From assembly GCF_014196635.1 (NCBI RefSeq), contig NZ_JACIEB010000001.1, positions 620,001 to 684,000 of the forward strand: a stretch of DNA of 64,000 nt, given 5' to 3'. The notes beneath the pieces were generated by a model. It saw only the letters and a list, made by a program, of their open reading frames with translations. It did not search any database and was not told where the DNA came from. Shown piece after piece: positions 20,177-30,509 of this stretch. Numbering within the stretch: the first letter of the stretch is position 1; each line of letters begins with the position of its first letter. The DNA is from Sphingobium fontiphilum. Its GTDB lineage: Bacteria > Pseudomonadota > Alphaproteobacteria > Sphingomonadales > Sphingomonadaceae. Made by a program: the position numbers and the translations under genes.

Positions 20177-20767
20177 TTAAAAGCGCGCGCTGTCCATGAT
20201 CGCTTCCGCCTCCGTCCGCCCCGTTTCAAAGTAATGCAAAGTCGGCGCGAAGAAATTAACGGCATAGAGTTTCCCGTTCACGGCCGTCAGGCGGGCGACA
20301 CCCTCCCGCTTCAATTCGTCGCCGGGCACACTATATTGATAGCGGAGGACCACCGCCGGATTTCCGCCGAGGCTGCCACTTGAAGCTTCCTTTACCGTGA
20401 AATCCGATACATCATACTGGGTCCGGAAGCTGCGCTCGAAAAAATCACTAAGTTCCGGCAACAGCAGGCTCGATTGATATTTGGGCATGGGATTGCGCTT
20501 CTTGCTGCGTTCCCGATACAATGGTTGCCCGCTTGGCACCGCAACGAAAATTTCCAGCCCGTTGAGTTCGAAACCGTCATGCGTCCAGGCGACACCTTGC
20601 TTACCCGGTTTGGCGCTAGCCTGATTCCAGTCACTCATCGGCGTCACTTGGGCCGCGCCGACCGGCCAAGGCCTGCCGCCCGGCACCAGTTTCCAGCCCG
20701 CTTGTGCCGGCGCAGCGATCACGCAGCAGGTCGCCATTGCGAGGCTCAGGGCCTTTGTCTTTTTCAC
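20177..20767 (-). CDS. Secreted protein of unknown function
   Basis: 196 residues with a clear signal peptide (MKKTKALSLAMATCCVIAAPAQA). The mature part is a small mixed alpha/beta protein; no known domain was recognised. The start is GTG, one base after the stop of the M48 protease gene, so translation is probably coupled. It is the third gene of a minus-strand set with a CsgG-like protein and an M48 protease, all exported, which points to a joint envelope function. The pattern of a surface-exposed helix near SDFFERSFR and a YEV-like sheet after it resembles small lipid- or cofactor-binding periplasmic proteins, but this is weak. Confidence 0.7.
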   Translation of the reverse strand: MKKTKALSLAMATCCVIAAPAQAGWKLVPGGRPWPVGAAQVTPMSDWNQASAKPGKQGVAWTHDGFELNGLEIFVAVPSGQPLYRERSKKRNPMPKYQSSLLLPELSDFFERSFRTQYDVSDFTVKEASSGSLGGNPAVVLRYQYSVPGDELKREGVARLTAVNGKLYAVNFFAPTLHYFETGRTEAEAIMDSARF

Positions 20768-20768
20768 A

Positions 20769-21947
20769 TCAATTCTCCAGCAGCATCTTTATTGCAGCGG
20801 CATCATGCCCGTTCGGTGCGACCTCCAGATATCGCGCCAAAGACGCACGCCCGGCCGCAGCGTCACCAAGACGCATGTCGCACAAGCCAAGCCCGCGCCA
20901 GCTTTCGACCGGCGCATCCGCCTGTTCGGTGGCGCGCCGGAACAGGTCGCGCGCCGTAACTAAATCGCGGGGATTGGCCCTCTGGCGAAACAATTCGCCG
21001 CGCAGATAGAGCAAAGGCCCGTCCCACCCCATCGCATCTCCGCGCGAGCGGATCACATAATCGGTGCTGGCGAAATCATTGCTCTTCACCAGCCCTTCGA
21101 ACAGATCCGCCATGAACGGCGCTGTGTGCCGACGGTATTCGTCGATGCCGTCTTCACCTCCCTCACCAGCGTCCTGTTCAAGTTTGGAGAAATAGGCGAT
21201 CCGCTGAAGGTTGGTGGGATGCGTATCCATGATGCCAGGCGTACTGTGGCGGACCTTTCGTACGCCCCGCTCCAGCCTCAGGGCGTCATTTTCTTCGATC
21301 AAACGCTGCCAGACCTGTGACGCCCGCAATCGATAGGGGGAAGCACGAATATACTGAGCGCTCAGCAGGTCTGCTGCCGTCTCCTGCTCCCGCTTGAAGC
21401 CGAACAAGCTGCCGATCAGAATGATTTGGCTATTTGCCGTGCTCGCATTGGCGGCGGCCCCTGCCAGGCTCAACCAGGCCAGGAAATCTGTCGTTTTGCG
21501 GGCCCTCAGGAATCCGTTGAGCGAATGTCGCAATTCAAAATGCGCGAATTCATGCCCCAGCACGGTCGCCAGTTCCGCTTCGGAGTGGACTCGCGACAGC
21601 AGCCCCGTATGGACCATCATCCAACCATTGGGATACATGCTCGCGTTGAACGACCTGTCTCTGACAATATAGATGCGGGCGGCCGAACACCGGTCCTGCC
21701 CCACCGTCCGACAAAGGACATTGGCCACGAACTGGTTCAGTTGCTGGTCACGCAGGACCATCGGACTATCGCGAAATCGGCGTTCGGCTTCGTCGATCTG
21801 CATCCACAGCCCACGCTCGTCGACGCCCTGCGGTTCATAAGCGCCGACATATGGCGGGCGAGCAAATTCCGGCTCCGCAGCCCACGTCGCCGCCAGCGGA
21901 TAAAGCGCGGCCAGAAGGCCAGCGATTGTCAATCGGAGACCGCGCAC
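20769..21947 (-). CDS. M48-family zinc metalloprotease with C-terminal TPR region
   Basis: 392 residues. Signal peptide (1-24), then an M48 peptidase domain with the zinc motif HEFAH near residue 130 and a third ligand Glu in the helix with EQETAADLLS. The last 100 residues are TPR-like (GDAMGWDGPLLYLRGELF..ARDLFRRATEQA). This architecture resembles BepA/YfgC, a periplasmic protease and chaperone for outer-membrane assembly. The start is GTG overlapping the preceding gene's stop by one base (TAGTG). The C-terminal TPR is shorter than in BepA, so the paralogue class is uncertain. Confidence 0.85.
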   Translation of the reverse strand: MRGLRLTIAGLLAALYPLAATWAAEPEFARPPYVGAYEPQGVDERGLWMQIDEAERRFRDSPMVLRDQQLNQFVANVLCRTVGQDRCSAARIYIVRDRSFNASMYPNGWMMVHTGLLSRVHSEAELATVLGHEFAHFELRHSLNGFLRARKTTDFLAWLSLAGAAANASTANSQIILIGSLFGFKREQETAADLLSAQYIRASPYRLRASQVWQRLIEENDALRLERGVRKVRHSTPGIMDTHPTNLQRIAYFSKLEQDAGEGGEDGIDEYRRHTAPFMADLFEGLVKSNDFASTDYVIRSRGDAMGWDGPLLYLRGELFRQRANPRDLVTARDLFRRATEQADAPVESWRGLGLCDMRLGDAAAGRASLARYLEVAPNGHDAAAIKMLLEN

Positions 21948-22678
21948 TACGGCGCAGCCTTCACCACCATGCCGGGAAAGTCCTCCAGCAATTGGGCGAC
22001 TCGCTTTTGCATGCCCTCGGCAGTGCGGACATCGCCGCCCATCGCTTCGTCCGCGTTGAGCCAGACCAGTTGCCCGCTTTCCAGATCGACCAGGCCGGCA
22101 TAGCCGCGATGCACGCCGGACTTAACGCCGACGCCAGCAATACCCGCCGCAAATATCTGAAACATCTTCCGACCTAGCGAGCCATATTCGTCATGAACGG
22201 TAACAAAAAGACCGTAGCGCGCGCCAGTCAACGCCGCGATCCTCTGGGTCTGCTGCCCCAGCGTCCAGTCGAACGCCTTGTTCTTGCGCGTGGGTAACCT
22301 GTTTCCTACGAAAAACTGATAAGTAACAACTGATCGAGCGACCGTATTGAACAGCGCGTGATTCGCAGTCAGCAGTTGTGCGTCTTCACCCTGCAAATCG
22401 GGTTCGCTGATAATCTGGTTGGAAAAATCCGCTTGCCGCCGCCCAAGCTCCTGCGCCAGCAGATCGCGAGACTGGGTCGTCCAGTCTGCATTGGGTTCAG
22501 GCATGCCTGCGGTCGATTGCTCGCCAACCCAGACCGATGGGCGAAACAGCAGAATTTTCTGCCCCTGAAGTGACGCAGCGGAAAACCCCTCGAGAACCGC
22601 CCCCTTTTCTTGGCCATACGCTTGGACTGCGCCCAACGACCATAGCAGCGCGAAGGCCGCCAAATACCTTGCCAGCAT
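21947..22678 (-). CDS. Secreted protein, possibly CsgG-like
   Basis: 243 residues with a signal peptide (about 1-22) but no lipobox. The start at 22678 follows GGGGGG; the frame is open 10 codons further. The mature part has an alternating strand/helix pattern, LLFRPSVWVGEQS..WTTQSRDLLAQELG, and ends in AGLVDLESGQLVWLNADEAMGGDVRT, a strand-hairpin feature found in CsgG-type and related surface-component proteins that sense or report on cell status. Identity is tentative. It lies just downstream of the hairpin after gatB and is the first gene of the M48 operon. Confidence 0.6.
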   Translation of the reverse strand: MLARYLAAFALLWSLGAVQAYGQEKGAVLEGFSAASLQGQKILLFRPSVWVGEQSTAGMPEPNADWTTQSRDLLAQELGRRQADFSNQIISEPDLQGEDAQLLTANHALFNTVARSVVTYQFFVGNRLPTRKNKAFDWTLGQQTQRIAALTGARYGLFVTVHDEYGSLGRKMFQIFAAGIAGVGVKSGVHRGYAGLVDLESGQLVWLNADEAMGGDVRTAEGMQKRVAQLLEDFPGMVVKAAP

Positions 22679-22689
22679 GTACCCCCCAT

Positions 22690-22719
22690 CCTGAAGCCGC
22701 TTCCCCAAGCGGCTTCAGG
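22690..22719. terminator. Perfect 13-bp stem-loop between gatB and the M48 operon
   Basis: CCTGAAGCCGCTT and AAGCGGCTTCAGG form a perfect inverted repeat around CCCC. On the minus strand it follows gatB by 48 nt and ends only 11 nt before the start codon of the next gene, with no T tract behind it. It may terminate gatB transcription, or shield the downstream ribosome site. Confidence 0.55.
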
Positions 22720-22767
22720 ATGCTAGCAGTTGCCTTGGGTGAAGCAAGCCAAAATGCACAAGGCCGA

Positions 22768-24270
22768 TCAACTCAACCCCATCCGCACCGCTTCATTCAC
22801 CACCTGCGGATTGGCCTTGCCCTGCATCGCCTTCATCGTCTGGCCGACGAAGAAGCCGAACAGTGCTTCCTTGCCGCCCTTATACTGGGCGACCTTGTCG
22901 GCATTGTCGGCCAGCACCTTGGCCACCGCCGCCTCGATCGCGCCGGTGTCGCTCGTCTGCTTGAGACCCTTTTCCTCGACGATCGCGGGGGCGCGGCCCC
23001 CGGTTTCCAGCATGATCTCGAACACCTGCTTGGCAATCGTGCCGCTGATCGTTCCGTCGGCGACGAGAGCGAGCAATTCCGCGCCCTCTTCCGGCCCGAC
23101 CGGGCTTTCGTCCAGCGACTTGCCCAGACGATTGAGCGCGCCATACAGCTCCGACAGCAGCCAGTTGGCCGACGCCTTGGCGACCTCGCCCTCGCTCTTC
23201 TTCTGGATGCGCGCGCCTTCAGCCAGCAGCGCCTCGAACCAGCGGGCGGTGTCGGCGTCGGCGGTCAGCGTCGCGGCGTTATAGGCGGACAGGCCCAGAT
23301 CCTGCTCGTAACGGCGGCGCTTGGCATCGGGCAATTCGGGCAGCGACTGGCGGCATTCCTCCAGGAAAGCGTCGTCCAGCTCCAGCGGCAACAGGTCGGG
23401 ATCGGGGAAGTAGCGATAGTCGTGCGCGTCCTCCTTCGACCGCATCGAGCGCGTTTCGCCCCGATCCGGGTCGTAAAGGCGCGTTTCCTGCACAACCTTG
23501 CCGCCCGCCTCCAGCACGTCGACCTGACGGCTCGCCTCATGCTCGACCACCGCCATGACGAAACGGACCGAATTGACGTTCTTCGTCTCGGTGCGCGTGC
23601 CGAACGGTTCGCCCGGCTTGCGGACCGACACGTTGACGTCGGCGCGCATCGACCCCTGATCCATATTGCCGTCGCACGACCCGACATAACGCAGGATCGT
23701 CCGCAGCTTCGAGAGATAAGCCCCGGCCTCGGCGGGAGAACGCATGTCCGGCTTCGACACGATCTCCATCAGCGCCACGCCGGAACGGTTCAAGTCGACA
23801 TAGGAGCGCGTCGGATGCTGATCGTGCATCAGCTTGCCGGCATCCTGCTCGACATGGATGCGCTCGACGCCGATCCGCTTCGTGCTGGTTTCGGGGTTCT
23901 TCTCATCCAGCACGATGTCGATCGCGCCCTCGCCCACGATGGGGTGATAAAGCTGGCTGATCTGGTAGCCCTGCGGCAAATCGGCGTAGAAATAATTTTT
24001 CCGGTCGAAACGCGACCATTTGTTGATCTGCGCCTCGATCGCCATGCCGGTGCGCACCGCCTGACGGATGCACTCGCGGTTGGGCACGGGCAACATGCCG
24101 GGCATCGCCGCGTCGACCAGCGACACCTGCGTGTTCGGCTCTGCCCCGAAGGCCGTCGCGGCGCCGGAAAACAGCTTCGCGTTCGACGTCACCTGCGCAT
24201 GGACTTCCAGGCCGATCACGACCTCCCACTCGCCGGTTGCGCCCTGGATGCGATAGGTTGATTCAGTCAT
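22768..24270 (-). CDS. gatB: Asp-tRNA(Asn)/Glu-tRNA(Gln) amidotransferase subunit B
   Basis: 500 residues, standard for GatB. With GatA and GatC it converts Glu-tRNA(Gln) (and Asp-tRNA(Asn)) to the amidated forms, using ammonia from GatA. The GatB signature [15 protein letters not shown] starts near residue 22, [18 protein letters not shown] follows near 85, and the C-terminal YqeY-like tail ([18 protein letters not shown]) binds the tRNA elbow. Unlike the compact gatC-gatA junction, gatB is separated from gatA by 96 nt containing a palindromic repeat. Confidence 0.95.
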   Translation of the reverse strand: MTESTYRIQGATGEWEVVIGLEVHAQVTSNAKLFSGAATAFGAEPNTQVSLVDAAMPGMLPVPNRECIRQAVRTGMAIEAQINKWSRFDRKNYFYADLPQGYQISQLYHPIVGEGAIDIVLDEKNPETSTKRIGVERIHVEQDAGKLMHDQHPTRSYVDLNRSGVALMEIVSKPDMRSPAEAGAYLSKLRTILRYVGSCDGNMDQGSMRADVNVSVRKPGEPFGTRTETKNVNSVRFVMAVVEHEASRQVDVLEAGGKVVQETRLYDPDRGETRSMRSKEDAHDYRYFPDPDLLPLELDDAFLEECRQSLPELPDAKRRRYEQDLGLSAYNAATLTADADTARWFEALLAEGARIQKKSEGEVAKASANWLLSELYGALNRLGKSLDESPVGPEEGAELLALVADGTISGTIAKQVFEIMLETGGRAPAIVEEKGLKQTSDTGAIEAAVAKVLADNADKVAQYKGGKEALFGFFVGQTMKAMQGKANPQVVNEAVRMGLS

Positions 24271-24279
24271 CTTTCCACA

Positions 24280-24360
24280 CCGTCATCCCAGCGAAGGCTG
24301 GGATCTTTCTCGTATGTCGCGCCACATCGCCTGAGATGCCAGCCTTCGCCGACATGACGG
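24280..24360. repeat. 81-bp imperfect palindromic intergenic repeat
   Basis: The left arm CCGTCATCCCAGCGAAGGCT and its continuation (24280-24305) and the right arm (24335-24360, ending ATGACGG) are inverted copies with about four mismatches over 26 bases; an inner CCCAGC-GAAG-GCTGGG hairpin sits in the left arm. It resembles the family of dispersed alphaproteobacterial palindromes whose translation reads PAFAGMT. It lies inside the gat operon between gatA and gatB, so it will be part of the mRNA as a stable hairpin. Confidence 0.75.
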
Positions 24361-24366
24361 CACTGA

Positions 24367-25851
24367 TTACCACCACTTGTCCGGCCGCGCCGTGAAGCCA
24401 GCCCGCTCCTCGATCGCCAGCGAAGCGTTCAGCACGGTCTGCTCGTCCAGCGCCTTGCCGATAACCTGCAAACCAATCGGCAGACCCGCCGAATCCAGCC
24501 CGCCCGGCACCGCCATCGCCGGCAGCCCCGCCAGCGAGGCGGGCACGGTGAAGACGTCGTTCAGATACATGGCCAGCGGATCGGCCTGCTTCTCGCCCAG
24601 CGCAAAGGCCGCGCTCGGCGCGGTCGGCGTCAGCAGCAGGTCGCACTTTTCGAACGCCAGTTCGAAATCGCGCGCGATCAACGCCCGGACCTTCTGCGCC
24701 TGCGTGTAATAGGCGTCATAAAAGCCCGCCGACAGCACATAGGTGCCGATCATGATGCGGCGTTTGACCTCCGGACCGAAGCCGGCGGCGCGGGTCGCGG
24801 CATACATGTCCTGCAAACCCGCCCCATCGGGTAGGTCACGCTGGCCATAACGCACGCCATCATAGCGGGCGAGGTTGGACGAGGCTTCGGCCGGGGCGAT
24901 GATATAATAGGTCGGCAGCGCGTACTTCGTGTGCGGCAGCGACACTTCGACCACCTGCGCGCCCGCATCCTTCAGCCATTCGATCCCGCGATCCCACATC
25001 GCGGAGATTTCGGCGTTCAGGCCATCGGGGCGATATTCCTTCGGGATGCCGACGGTCTTGCCCTTGAGATCGCTCGACAAATTGGCTTCCCACTGCGGCA
25101 CGGGCAGGTCAAGCGAGGTCGAATCCCTGGGGTCGAAGCCTGACATGACTTCCAGCAGGATCGCATTGTCGCGCACCGTGCGCGCCATCGGCCCGGCCTG
25201 ATCCAGCGACGAGGCGAAGGCCACGATGCCCCAGCGCGAGCAGCGGCCATAGGTCGGCTTGATGCCCGAAATGCCGGTGAAAGCCGCAGGCTGACGGATC
25301 GAGCCGCCGGTGTCGGTGCCGGTCGCCGCCGGGCACAGCCGCGCGGAGATGGCCGACGAAGAGCCGCCCGACGAACCGCCCGGCGCCAGCGCGGCATTGC
25401 CGCCGTCATTGCGCCGCCAGGGCGAAATGACATTGCCGAAATAGCTGGTTTCGTTGGACGATCCCATGGCGAACTGGTCAAGGTTGAGCTTGCCCAGCAT
25501 CCCCGCGCCCGCCGACCACAGCTTGCCCGACACGGTCGATTCATAGGTCGGCACGAAGCCTTCCAGCATGTGACTCGCAGCGGTCGTCTGCGTGCCTTCC
25601 GTGCAGAACAGGTCCTTCATGCCAATGGGAACGCCCGAAAGCGCCCCCAAGGGCTCACCCGCCGCCCTCGCCTTGTCGGCAGCATCGGCCGCCGCCAGCG
25701 CCTTTTCGGGCGTCTCGACGATAAAGGCATTGAGCGCCTTGGCCGCGGCGACATTGGCGTTGAAGCCTTCCGCCACTTCACGGGCCGAAAAATCGCCCGC
25801 GCGGAAGCCGTCGCGGATTTCCGCGACCGTCAAATCAGTCAATTCACCCAT
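24367..25851 (-). CDS. gatA: Asp-tRNA(Asn)/Glu-tRNA(Gln) amidotransferase subunit A
   Basis: 494 residues of the amidase-signature family. GatA hydrolyses glutamine to supply ammonia to GatB. The Ser-cisSer-Lys triad is visible: Lys in GMKDLF near residue 80, and the Ser-rich loop [13 protein letters not shown] near 155-168. The start overlaps the gatC stop by one base (TAATG), so the two are translated together. No unusual features. Confidence 0.95.
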   Translation of the reverse strand: MGELTDLTVAEIRDGFRAGDFSAREVAEGFNANVAAAKALNAFIVETPEKALAAADAADKARAAGEPLGALSGVPIGMKDLFCTEGTQTTAASHMLEGFVPTYESTVSGKLWSAGAGMLGKLNLDQFAMGSSNETSYFGNVISPWRRNDGGNAALAPGGSSGGSSSAISARLCPAATGTDTGGSIRQPAAFTGISGIKPTYGRCSRWGIVAFASSLDQAGPMARTVRDNAILLEVMSGFDPRDSTSLDLPVPQWEANLSSDLKGKTVGIPKEYRPDGLNAEISAMWDRGIEWLKDAGAQVVEVSLPHTKYALPTYYIIAPAEASSNLARYDGVRYGQRDLPDGAGLQDMYAATRAAGFGPEVKRRIMIGTYVLSAGFYDAYYTQAQKVRALIARDFELAFEKCDLLLTPTAPSAAFALGEKQADPLAMYLNDVFTVPASLAGLPAMAVPGGLDSAGLPIGLQVIGKALDEQTVLNASLAIEERAGFTARPDKWW

Positions 25852-26138
25852 TATTCGATCACCTTGGGCACCGCGAAGAAGCCATGTTCGGCCTGCGGCG
25901 CATTGGCCAGCACCTTGTCGCGCACATCGCCGTCAGTGACGACATCGTCGCGCAGGCGCTGATGGTTGGGGATGACGGCGGTCATCGGCTGCACGCCGGT
26001 CACGTCAACCTCGCCCAGTTGCTCCACCCAGCCAAGGATGTTGTTGAGTTCGGGCACCATGGCTTCCGCTTCCGCATCCGTCACCGAAATGCGCGAAAGG
26101 CTGGCGATCTTTTTCACGGTTTGAAGGTCTATCGACAT
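25851..26138 (-). CDS. gatC: Asp-tRNA(Asn)/Glu-tRNA(Gln) amidotransferase subunit C
   Basis: 95 residues, the normal GatC length. It wraps around and stabilises the GatA-GatB pair. The N-terminal helix [19 protein letters not shown] and the central [18 protein letters not shown] are characteristic. It is the first gene of gatCAB. The 141-nt region to its right is shared with the divergent DUF3089 gene. Confidence 0.95.
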   Translation of the reverse strand: MSIDLQTVKKIASLSRISVTDAEAEAMVPELNNILGWVEQLGEVDVTGVQPMTAVIPNHQRLRDDVVTDGDVRDKVLANAPQAEHGFFAVPKVIE

Positions 26139-26279
26139 GGCCCGCCGCTAGCACCCGGTCCGGCGCGCTTCAAGCCTTACCTATCGTTCGCGCCATCTTG
26201 CATCCGCCCGTCCCATGCGTCAGACAGAGGGTTGATCGACACGGCGCAATCGCCGCCCATCCTACCCTGGAGAGCAGTC

Positions 26280-27398
26280 TTGGCCCGCAAGTTCCTCTAT
26301 GTCGTCGCCAGCCTTGTCGTGCTGGTGATTGCGGCAGGGCTGGCTTACAGCATCTGGGGGACGCAGCTGATCCGCGCCGTCATGGTCCCGCGCGAGGATT
26401 TCAAACCGCTCTCGCCCCTGCCCGCCAAGGCCTATGACGACCCGAAAATGTGGATCGCCCGGCCCGACATCGCCCGCGACAACCCGGCCCTCTGGACGCC
26501 ACGGAGCATAAAGGATGTCCCCGTCCCGCAAAAGGCGGCGGTCTTCTTCATCCACCCCACCTCCTACATCACGACGCTGGGCGACGCGCACTGGAACATG
26601 CCGCTCGATGATGCGGAATCGCTGGCCACCGCGCGCCGCTTCGTCATGGGACAGGCCAGCGCGTTCAACGCGGTCGGCGACATCTGGGCGCCACGTTATC
26701 GCCAGGCCAATTATGGCGCGTTTGTCAGCAGGGATGACAGGGCGGACAAGGCGCTGGCCGCCGCCTATCGCGATGTCGCCGGCGCCTTCGACGCCTTTCT
26801 GAAGGCCAATCCGCAAGACCCGCTGATCCTCGCCGCCCACAGCCAGGGTTCGCTGCATCTGATGCAATTGCTGCGCGAACAGGTGGCGGGCAAGCCGCTC
26901 GCCGACAGGATCGCTGCGGTCTATGCCGTCGGCTGGCCAATTTCCATCGAGGCGGATCTGCCGGCCCTGGGCCTGCCCGCCTGCGCCCGCCGCGACCAGG
27001 GCCACTGCATCGTCAGTTGGCAAAGCTATGCCGAACCGGCCGATCCTTCGGCCGTGATCGAGGCATTCGGCCAGAAGCCCGGCTTCACCGGCAAGCCGCG
27101 CGCGGGCACGCACATGCTGTGCACCAATCCGATCACCGGCGCCTTCAACGGTACCGCCCCCGCCAGCGCCAATAGCGGCACCCTCGACAGTCGCGATCAG
27201 AGCCAGCCGCCGAAACTGGTGACCGGCGTCGTCCCCGCACGGTGCGACACCAGCGGCGTGCTGCTGATCGGCGAGCCGGTGGACATGGGGCCCTTCACCC
27301 TGCCCGGCAACAATTACCATGTTTATGATTACAGCCTGTTCTGGGCCAATGTGCGTCAGGATGCGCGCGAGCGGCTGGCCGCATTCCTGGCGAAATGA
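26280..27398 (+). CDS. DUF3089 membrane-anchored alpha/beta-hydrolase-like protein
   Basis: 372 residues. An N-terminal membrane helix (residues 5-27) anchors a periplasmic or cytosolic domain of the DUF3089 family, an alpha/beta-hydrolase fold with nucleophile Ser in AAHSQGS near residue 187. The family is common in sphingomonads and has no assigned substrate. The start TTG at 26280 is favoured because GGAGA lies about 8 nt upstream and the protein then begins at the helix; the frame stays open upstream to 25884, overlapping gatC. It overlaps ruvX by 4 nt (ATGA). Confidence 0.85.
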   Translation: MARKFLYVVASLVVLVIAAGLAYSIWGTQLIRAVMVPREDFKPLSPLPAKAYDDPKMWIARPDIARDNPALWTPRSIKDVPVPQKAAVFFIHPTSYITTLGDAHWNMPLDDAESLATARRFVMGQASAFNAVGDIWAPRYRQANYGAFVSRDDRADKALAAAYRDVAGAFDAFLKANPQDPLILAAHSQGSLHLMQLLREQVAGKPLADRIAAVYAVGWPISIEADLPALGLPACARRDQGHCIVSWQSYAEPADPSAVIEAFGQKPGFTGKPRAGTHMLCTNPITGAFNGTAPASANSGTLDSRDQSQPPKLVTGVVPARCDTSGVLLIGEPVDMGPFTLPGNNYHVYDYSLFWANVRQDARERLAAFLAK

Positions 27399-27895
27399 CT
27401 GAAGCCGCGCACATGTCCGCGCCCCTCGTCACCACCGACCGGGCGGCCTTTCGCGCCGCCCTGCCCGAAGGCGGTCGCCTGATCGGCATGGACGTCGGCA
27501 CGAAAACCATCGGCATCGCCCTGTGCGACGCGCAATGGTCGATCGCCAGCCCCGCCCATACCGTCAGTCGCGGCAAATTTTCGAAGGACAAGGTCGCGCT
27601 GGCCGCGTTCATCGAACAGCAGCAGGTGAAGGGCATCGTCATCGGCCTGCCCCTCAACCTCGACGGCACGGGGTCGCCGCGCAGCCAGTCGAGCCGCGCC
27701 TTCGCCCAGAATCTGGCGGACCTTGGCTATCCCATTTTATTGTGGGACGAACGCTGGTCGACCCAGGCCGTCACCCGCACCCTGCTGGAGGCCGACGCGA
27801 GCCGCGCCCGACGCGAAGAACTGGTCGACAAACTCGCCGCCAGCTACATTTTGCAGGGCGCGATCGACGGACTGGTCGCGGGCATGGAATTTTGA
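27395..27895 (+). CDS. ruvX: Holliday junction resolvase-like RuvX/YqgF
   Basis: 166 residues with an RNase H-like fold. The motif [16 protein letters not shown] (first acidic residue) lies near 33-48, then [24 protein letters not shown] near 120 and the final acidic residue in [12 protein letters not shown]. YqgF proteins act in 16S rRNA 5' processing and possibly in junction resolution; both roles are reported. It overlaps the DUF3089 gene by 4 nt and the next gene by 1 nt (TGATG), so three proteins are made from one closely packed message. Confidence 0.9.
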   Translation: MTEAAHMSAPLVTTDRAAFRAALPEGGRLIGMDVGTKTIGIALCDAQWSIASPAHTVSRGKFSKDKVALAAFIEQQQVKGIVIGLPLNLDGTGSPRSQSSRAFAQNLADLGYPILLWDERWSTQAVTRTLLEADASRARREELVDKLAASYILQGAIDGLVAGMEF

Positions 27896-28233
27896 TGGCG
27901 CGCGCCGACCGGCTCGAACGGCTCGACGCCCGCCGGATCGAACTGGAGGCCGACTATCGCGCCGCGCTCATCGCCGCGCTGGAGGTGACGGCGGGCGGCA
28001 AATGGGGGCTTTTCGGGCACAAGCGCGACCGCCATCAGGAAAAGGCGATCGCCCCGACGCTGGAATCGCTGTCGGACATGGCGGAGGAAATCGACGCAAT
28101 GCGCGAAACGCTCTCGCTCGAACCCTTTGCGCTCCACCGCAATTTCATGGCCGACCGCGGCCCCGTGCCCGCCAATGCGCCGGGCGAACCCAAACAGGCG
28201 CGCGCCTGGCTCGACCGGCTGGCCACGGCATAA
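27895..28233 (+). CDS. Small conserved-looking protein of unknown function
   Basis: 112 residues, charged and mostly helical, without signal peptide or membrane segment. It begins inside the ruvX stop (TGATG). The sequence is rich in Arg and Glu (RADRLERLDARRIELEAD) and ends in a helix QARAWLDRLATA. No domain was recognised. Its coupling to ruvX argues for a real gene. The stretch from 28234 to pyrB at 28291 holds nothing notable. Confidence 0.65.
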   Translation: MARADRLERLDARRIELEADYRAALIAALEVTAGGKWGLFGHKRDRHQEKAIAPTLESLSDMAEEIDAMRETLSLEPFALHRNFMADRGPVPANAPGEPKQARAWLDRLATA

Positions 28234-28290
28234 GCGCCACCCGCTCGGGCCGCCTTGCCCTCCCCCGCGCGCTCGCCTAAAGGATCGGCC

Positions 28291-29289
28291 ATGCCCGAAA
28301 CGACCGCCGCGCCCACCCCGCCCGACCTCAACGGCCGGGCGTTGTTTCCGCATCGCCATCTGCTGACCATAGCGGACCTCAAGCCCTGGGAGATCCGTTT
28401 CCTGCTGGACGAGGCCGAACAATGGGCGCGCGCCAATCGCGGCAATGCGCGCAAGCATGACGACCGGCTGGCGGGCATGACCCAGATCAACGCCTTTTTC
28501 GAAAATTCGACCCGCACTTTGCTGTCGTTCGAGATTGCGGGCAAGCGGCTGGGCGCCGACGTCGTCAACATGCACGCCGCCACATCCAGCGTGAAGAAGG
28601 GCGAAACGCTGATCGACACGGCGATGACGCTCAACGCCATGGCGGCCGACGTCATCGTTATCCGCCATGCCAGTTCCGGTGCGGTCCGCCTGATCGCGGA
28701 CAAGGTCGATTGTCCGGTGCTGAACGCAGGCGACGGCTGGCATCAGCATCCCACCCAGGCGCTGCTCGACGCGCTCACCATCCGCCGCCGCAAGGGCGGG
28801 TTCGAGGGGTTGATCGTCGCCATCTGCGGCGATGTGCTGCATAGCCGGGTCGCGCGGTCCAACATGCTGTGCCTCGCCGCGCTGGGCGCGCAGGTCCGCG
28901 CCGTCGCCCCGCCGACGCTGATGCCGCCAGAGGTCGAGATGCTGGGCGCGACCCCCTTCACCCGCATGGACGCAGGGCTGGACGGCGCCGATGTGGTGAT
29001 GATGCTGCGCCTTCAGAATGAGCGAATGGACGGCGCCTTCATTCCCTCAGCCCGCGAATATCACATGCTATACGGCCTCACCCCCGAAAGGCTGGCGCTG
29101 GCCAAGCCCGATGCGCTGGTGATGCATCCCGGCCCGATGAACCGGGGCGTGGAAATCAGCAGCAGCGTTGCGGATCACCCCGAACGCTCGGCGATCACCG
29201 AACAGGTGGAGATGGGCGTCGCCATCCGCATGGCCTGCCTCGACGTGCTCACGCGCGGCGCACGGAAGATGGAAGGATGGGCGGCATGA
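28291..29289 (+). CDS. pyrB: Aspartate carbamoyltransferase catalytic subunit
   Basis: 332 residues. It joins carbamoyl phosphate and aspartate in the second step of pyrimidine synthesis. The carbamoyl-phosphate motif [12 protein letters not shown] lies near residue 72, and [12 protein letters not shown] and the C-terminal [12 protein letters not shown] are canonical. No pyrI (regulatory subunit) gene is seen; instead it overlaps a dihydroorotase-like gene by 4 nt (ATGA). That arrangement is the class A, PyrB/PyrC' type known from Pseudomonas, where the second protein is structural. AAGG lies about 10 nt before the start. Confidence 0.95.
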   Translation: MPETTAAPTPPDLNGRALFPHRHLLTIADLKPWEIRFLLDEAEQWARANRGNARKHDDRLAGMTQINAFFENSTRTLLSFEIAGKRLGADVVNMHAATSSVKKGETLIDTAMTLNAMAADVIVIRHASSGAVRLIADKVDCPVLNAGDGWHQHPTQALLDALTIRRRKGGFEGLIVAICGDVLHSRVARSNMLCLAALGAQVRAVAPPTLMPPEVEMLGATPFTRMDAGLDGADVVMMLRLQNERMDGAFIPSAREYHMLYGLTPERLALAKPDALVMHPGPMNRGVEISSSVADHPERSAITEQVEMGVAIRMACLDVLTRGARKMEGWAA

Positions 29290-30509
29290 GCAGGCTTGCG
29301 ATCGTCAACGGCCGCCTTGCCGACCCGGCCGCTGCGGACCTCGCGCCGGGTATCGTGCTGATCGAAGGCGACAGCATCATTGCGGCGGGCGACGTTGCCG
29401 TTCCCGCCGACGCGGCGGTCATCGACGCGCAGAATATGGTGGTCGCCCCGGGCCTCGTGGACCTGGGCGTGTTCGCCACCGACAAGCCCGCCTTCCATTT
29501 CGGCGGCATTACCCGCGCGGCGCTAATGCCCGACCAGTCCGCGCCGCTTGACGATGTCGGCCTGATCCGACAGGCGACGCGCGCGGGCAAGCCCGACTTC
29601 TGGGTCCACCCCATCGCCGCCGCGACACGCGGCCTCAAGGGCGCCGAACTGGCCGAAATCGGCATGATGCAGGCGGCAGGCGCAAAAGCGGTGGGCACCG
29701 GGCGGCAATGGATCGCCGATTCGGGCGTCATGCTGCGCGTGCTGACCTATGCCTCCGGCCTTGGCCTGACCGTCATCACCCATGCCGAGGATGGCGGGCT
29801 GACCAGCAAGGCGGTCGCCACCAGCGGCGAAACGGCCACCCGGCTGGGCCTGCCCCACGCCCCGGCCTGCGCCGAAGCGATGGCCATCGCCCGCGACATC
29901 ATGCTGGCGCGACAGGCGAACGCCGCCATCCATTTCCGGCTGGTGACGACAAAGGCGGGCTTCGACCTGATCCGCGACGCCAGGGCGCAAGGGCTGAATA
30001 TCAGTTGCGGGATCAGCCCCGCCTATCTGTTCCTTAACGATCAGGCCGTCACCGATTTCCGCACCTTCGCCCGTCTGTCGCCGCCGCTGCGGTCGGAGGA
30101 AGACCGTCAGGCCTGCCTTGCCGCCATCGCCGACGGTACGGTCGACGTCATCACGTCAAGCCATGATCCGCGCGGGCCGGAGGACAAGCGCCTGCCCTTC
30201 GCTGACGCCGCGCCGGGCATGGCGGGCGCGGAAACGCTGCTCGCGCTCTCGCTCAATCTGGTGCGCGAAGGGCTGATTTCGATCAACCGGCTGATGACGA
30301 TGCTCAGCGCCAATCCGGCGAAAATCCTGGGAGTGAAGGCGGGCAGTTTTGCGCCCGGCAGCGCCGCCGACATCATCTTCGTAGACCCAGACGCGCCCTG
30401 GATCGTCGATTCCGCGAAGATGGCGGCGGCAGCCGGCAATACGCCATTCGACCGCGTGCCGGTGCAGGGCCGCGCGCGGAGAATCATGAAGGGCGGCGCG
30501 TTCCTGTAA
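29286..30509 (+). CDS. pyrC': Dihydroorotase homologue lacking metal ligands (PyrC'-type subunit)
   Basis: 407 residues of the amidohydrolase fold. The expected metal motif HxH in PGLVDLHVH is replaced by [13 protein letters not shown]; the expected H-x-x-H-V-S-T is RLVTT with the second His gone; and the TDHAPH Asp region reads TSSHDPRGP. Only the His of THAED remains. An enzyme without these ligands should be inactive, as in Pseudomonas PyrC', which stabilises the ATCase dodecamer. It starts in the pyrB stop (ATGA); an in-frame ATG at 29277 is less likely. A separate active pyrC must lie elsewhere. Confidence 0.85.
   Translation: MSRLAIVNGRLADPAAADLAPGIVLIEGDSIIAAGDVAVPADAAVIDAQNMVVAPGLVDLGVFATDKPAFHFGGITRAALMPDQSAPLDDVGLIRQATRAGKPDFWVHPIAAATRGLKGAELAEIGMMQAAGAKAVGTGRQWIADSGVMLRVLTYASGLGLTVITHAEDGGLTSKAVATSGETATRLGLPHAPACAEAMAIARDIMLARQANAAIHFRLVTTKAGFDLIRDARAQGLNISCGISPAYLFLNDQAVTDFRTFARLSPPLRSEEDRQACLAAIADGTVDVITSSHDPRGPEDKRLPFADAAPGMAGAETLLALSLNLVREGLISINRLMTMLSANPAKILGVKAGSFAPGSAADIIFVDPDAPWIVDSAKMAAAAGNTPFDRVPVQGRARRIMKGGAFL

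Noticed and set aside
24263..24646. A 127-codon minus-strand ORF ending in a PAFAGMT-type sequence.
   Set aside because: It is the palindromic repeat translated together with the out-of-frame 3' end of gatA.
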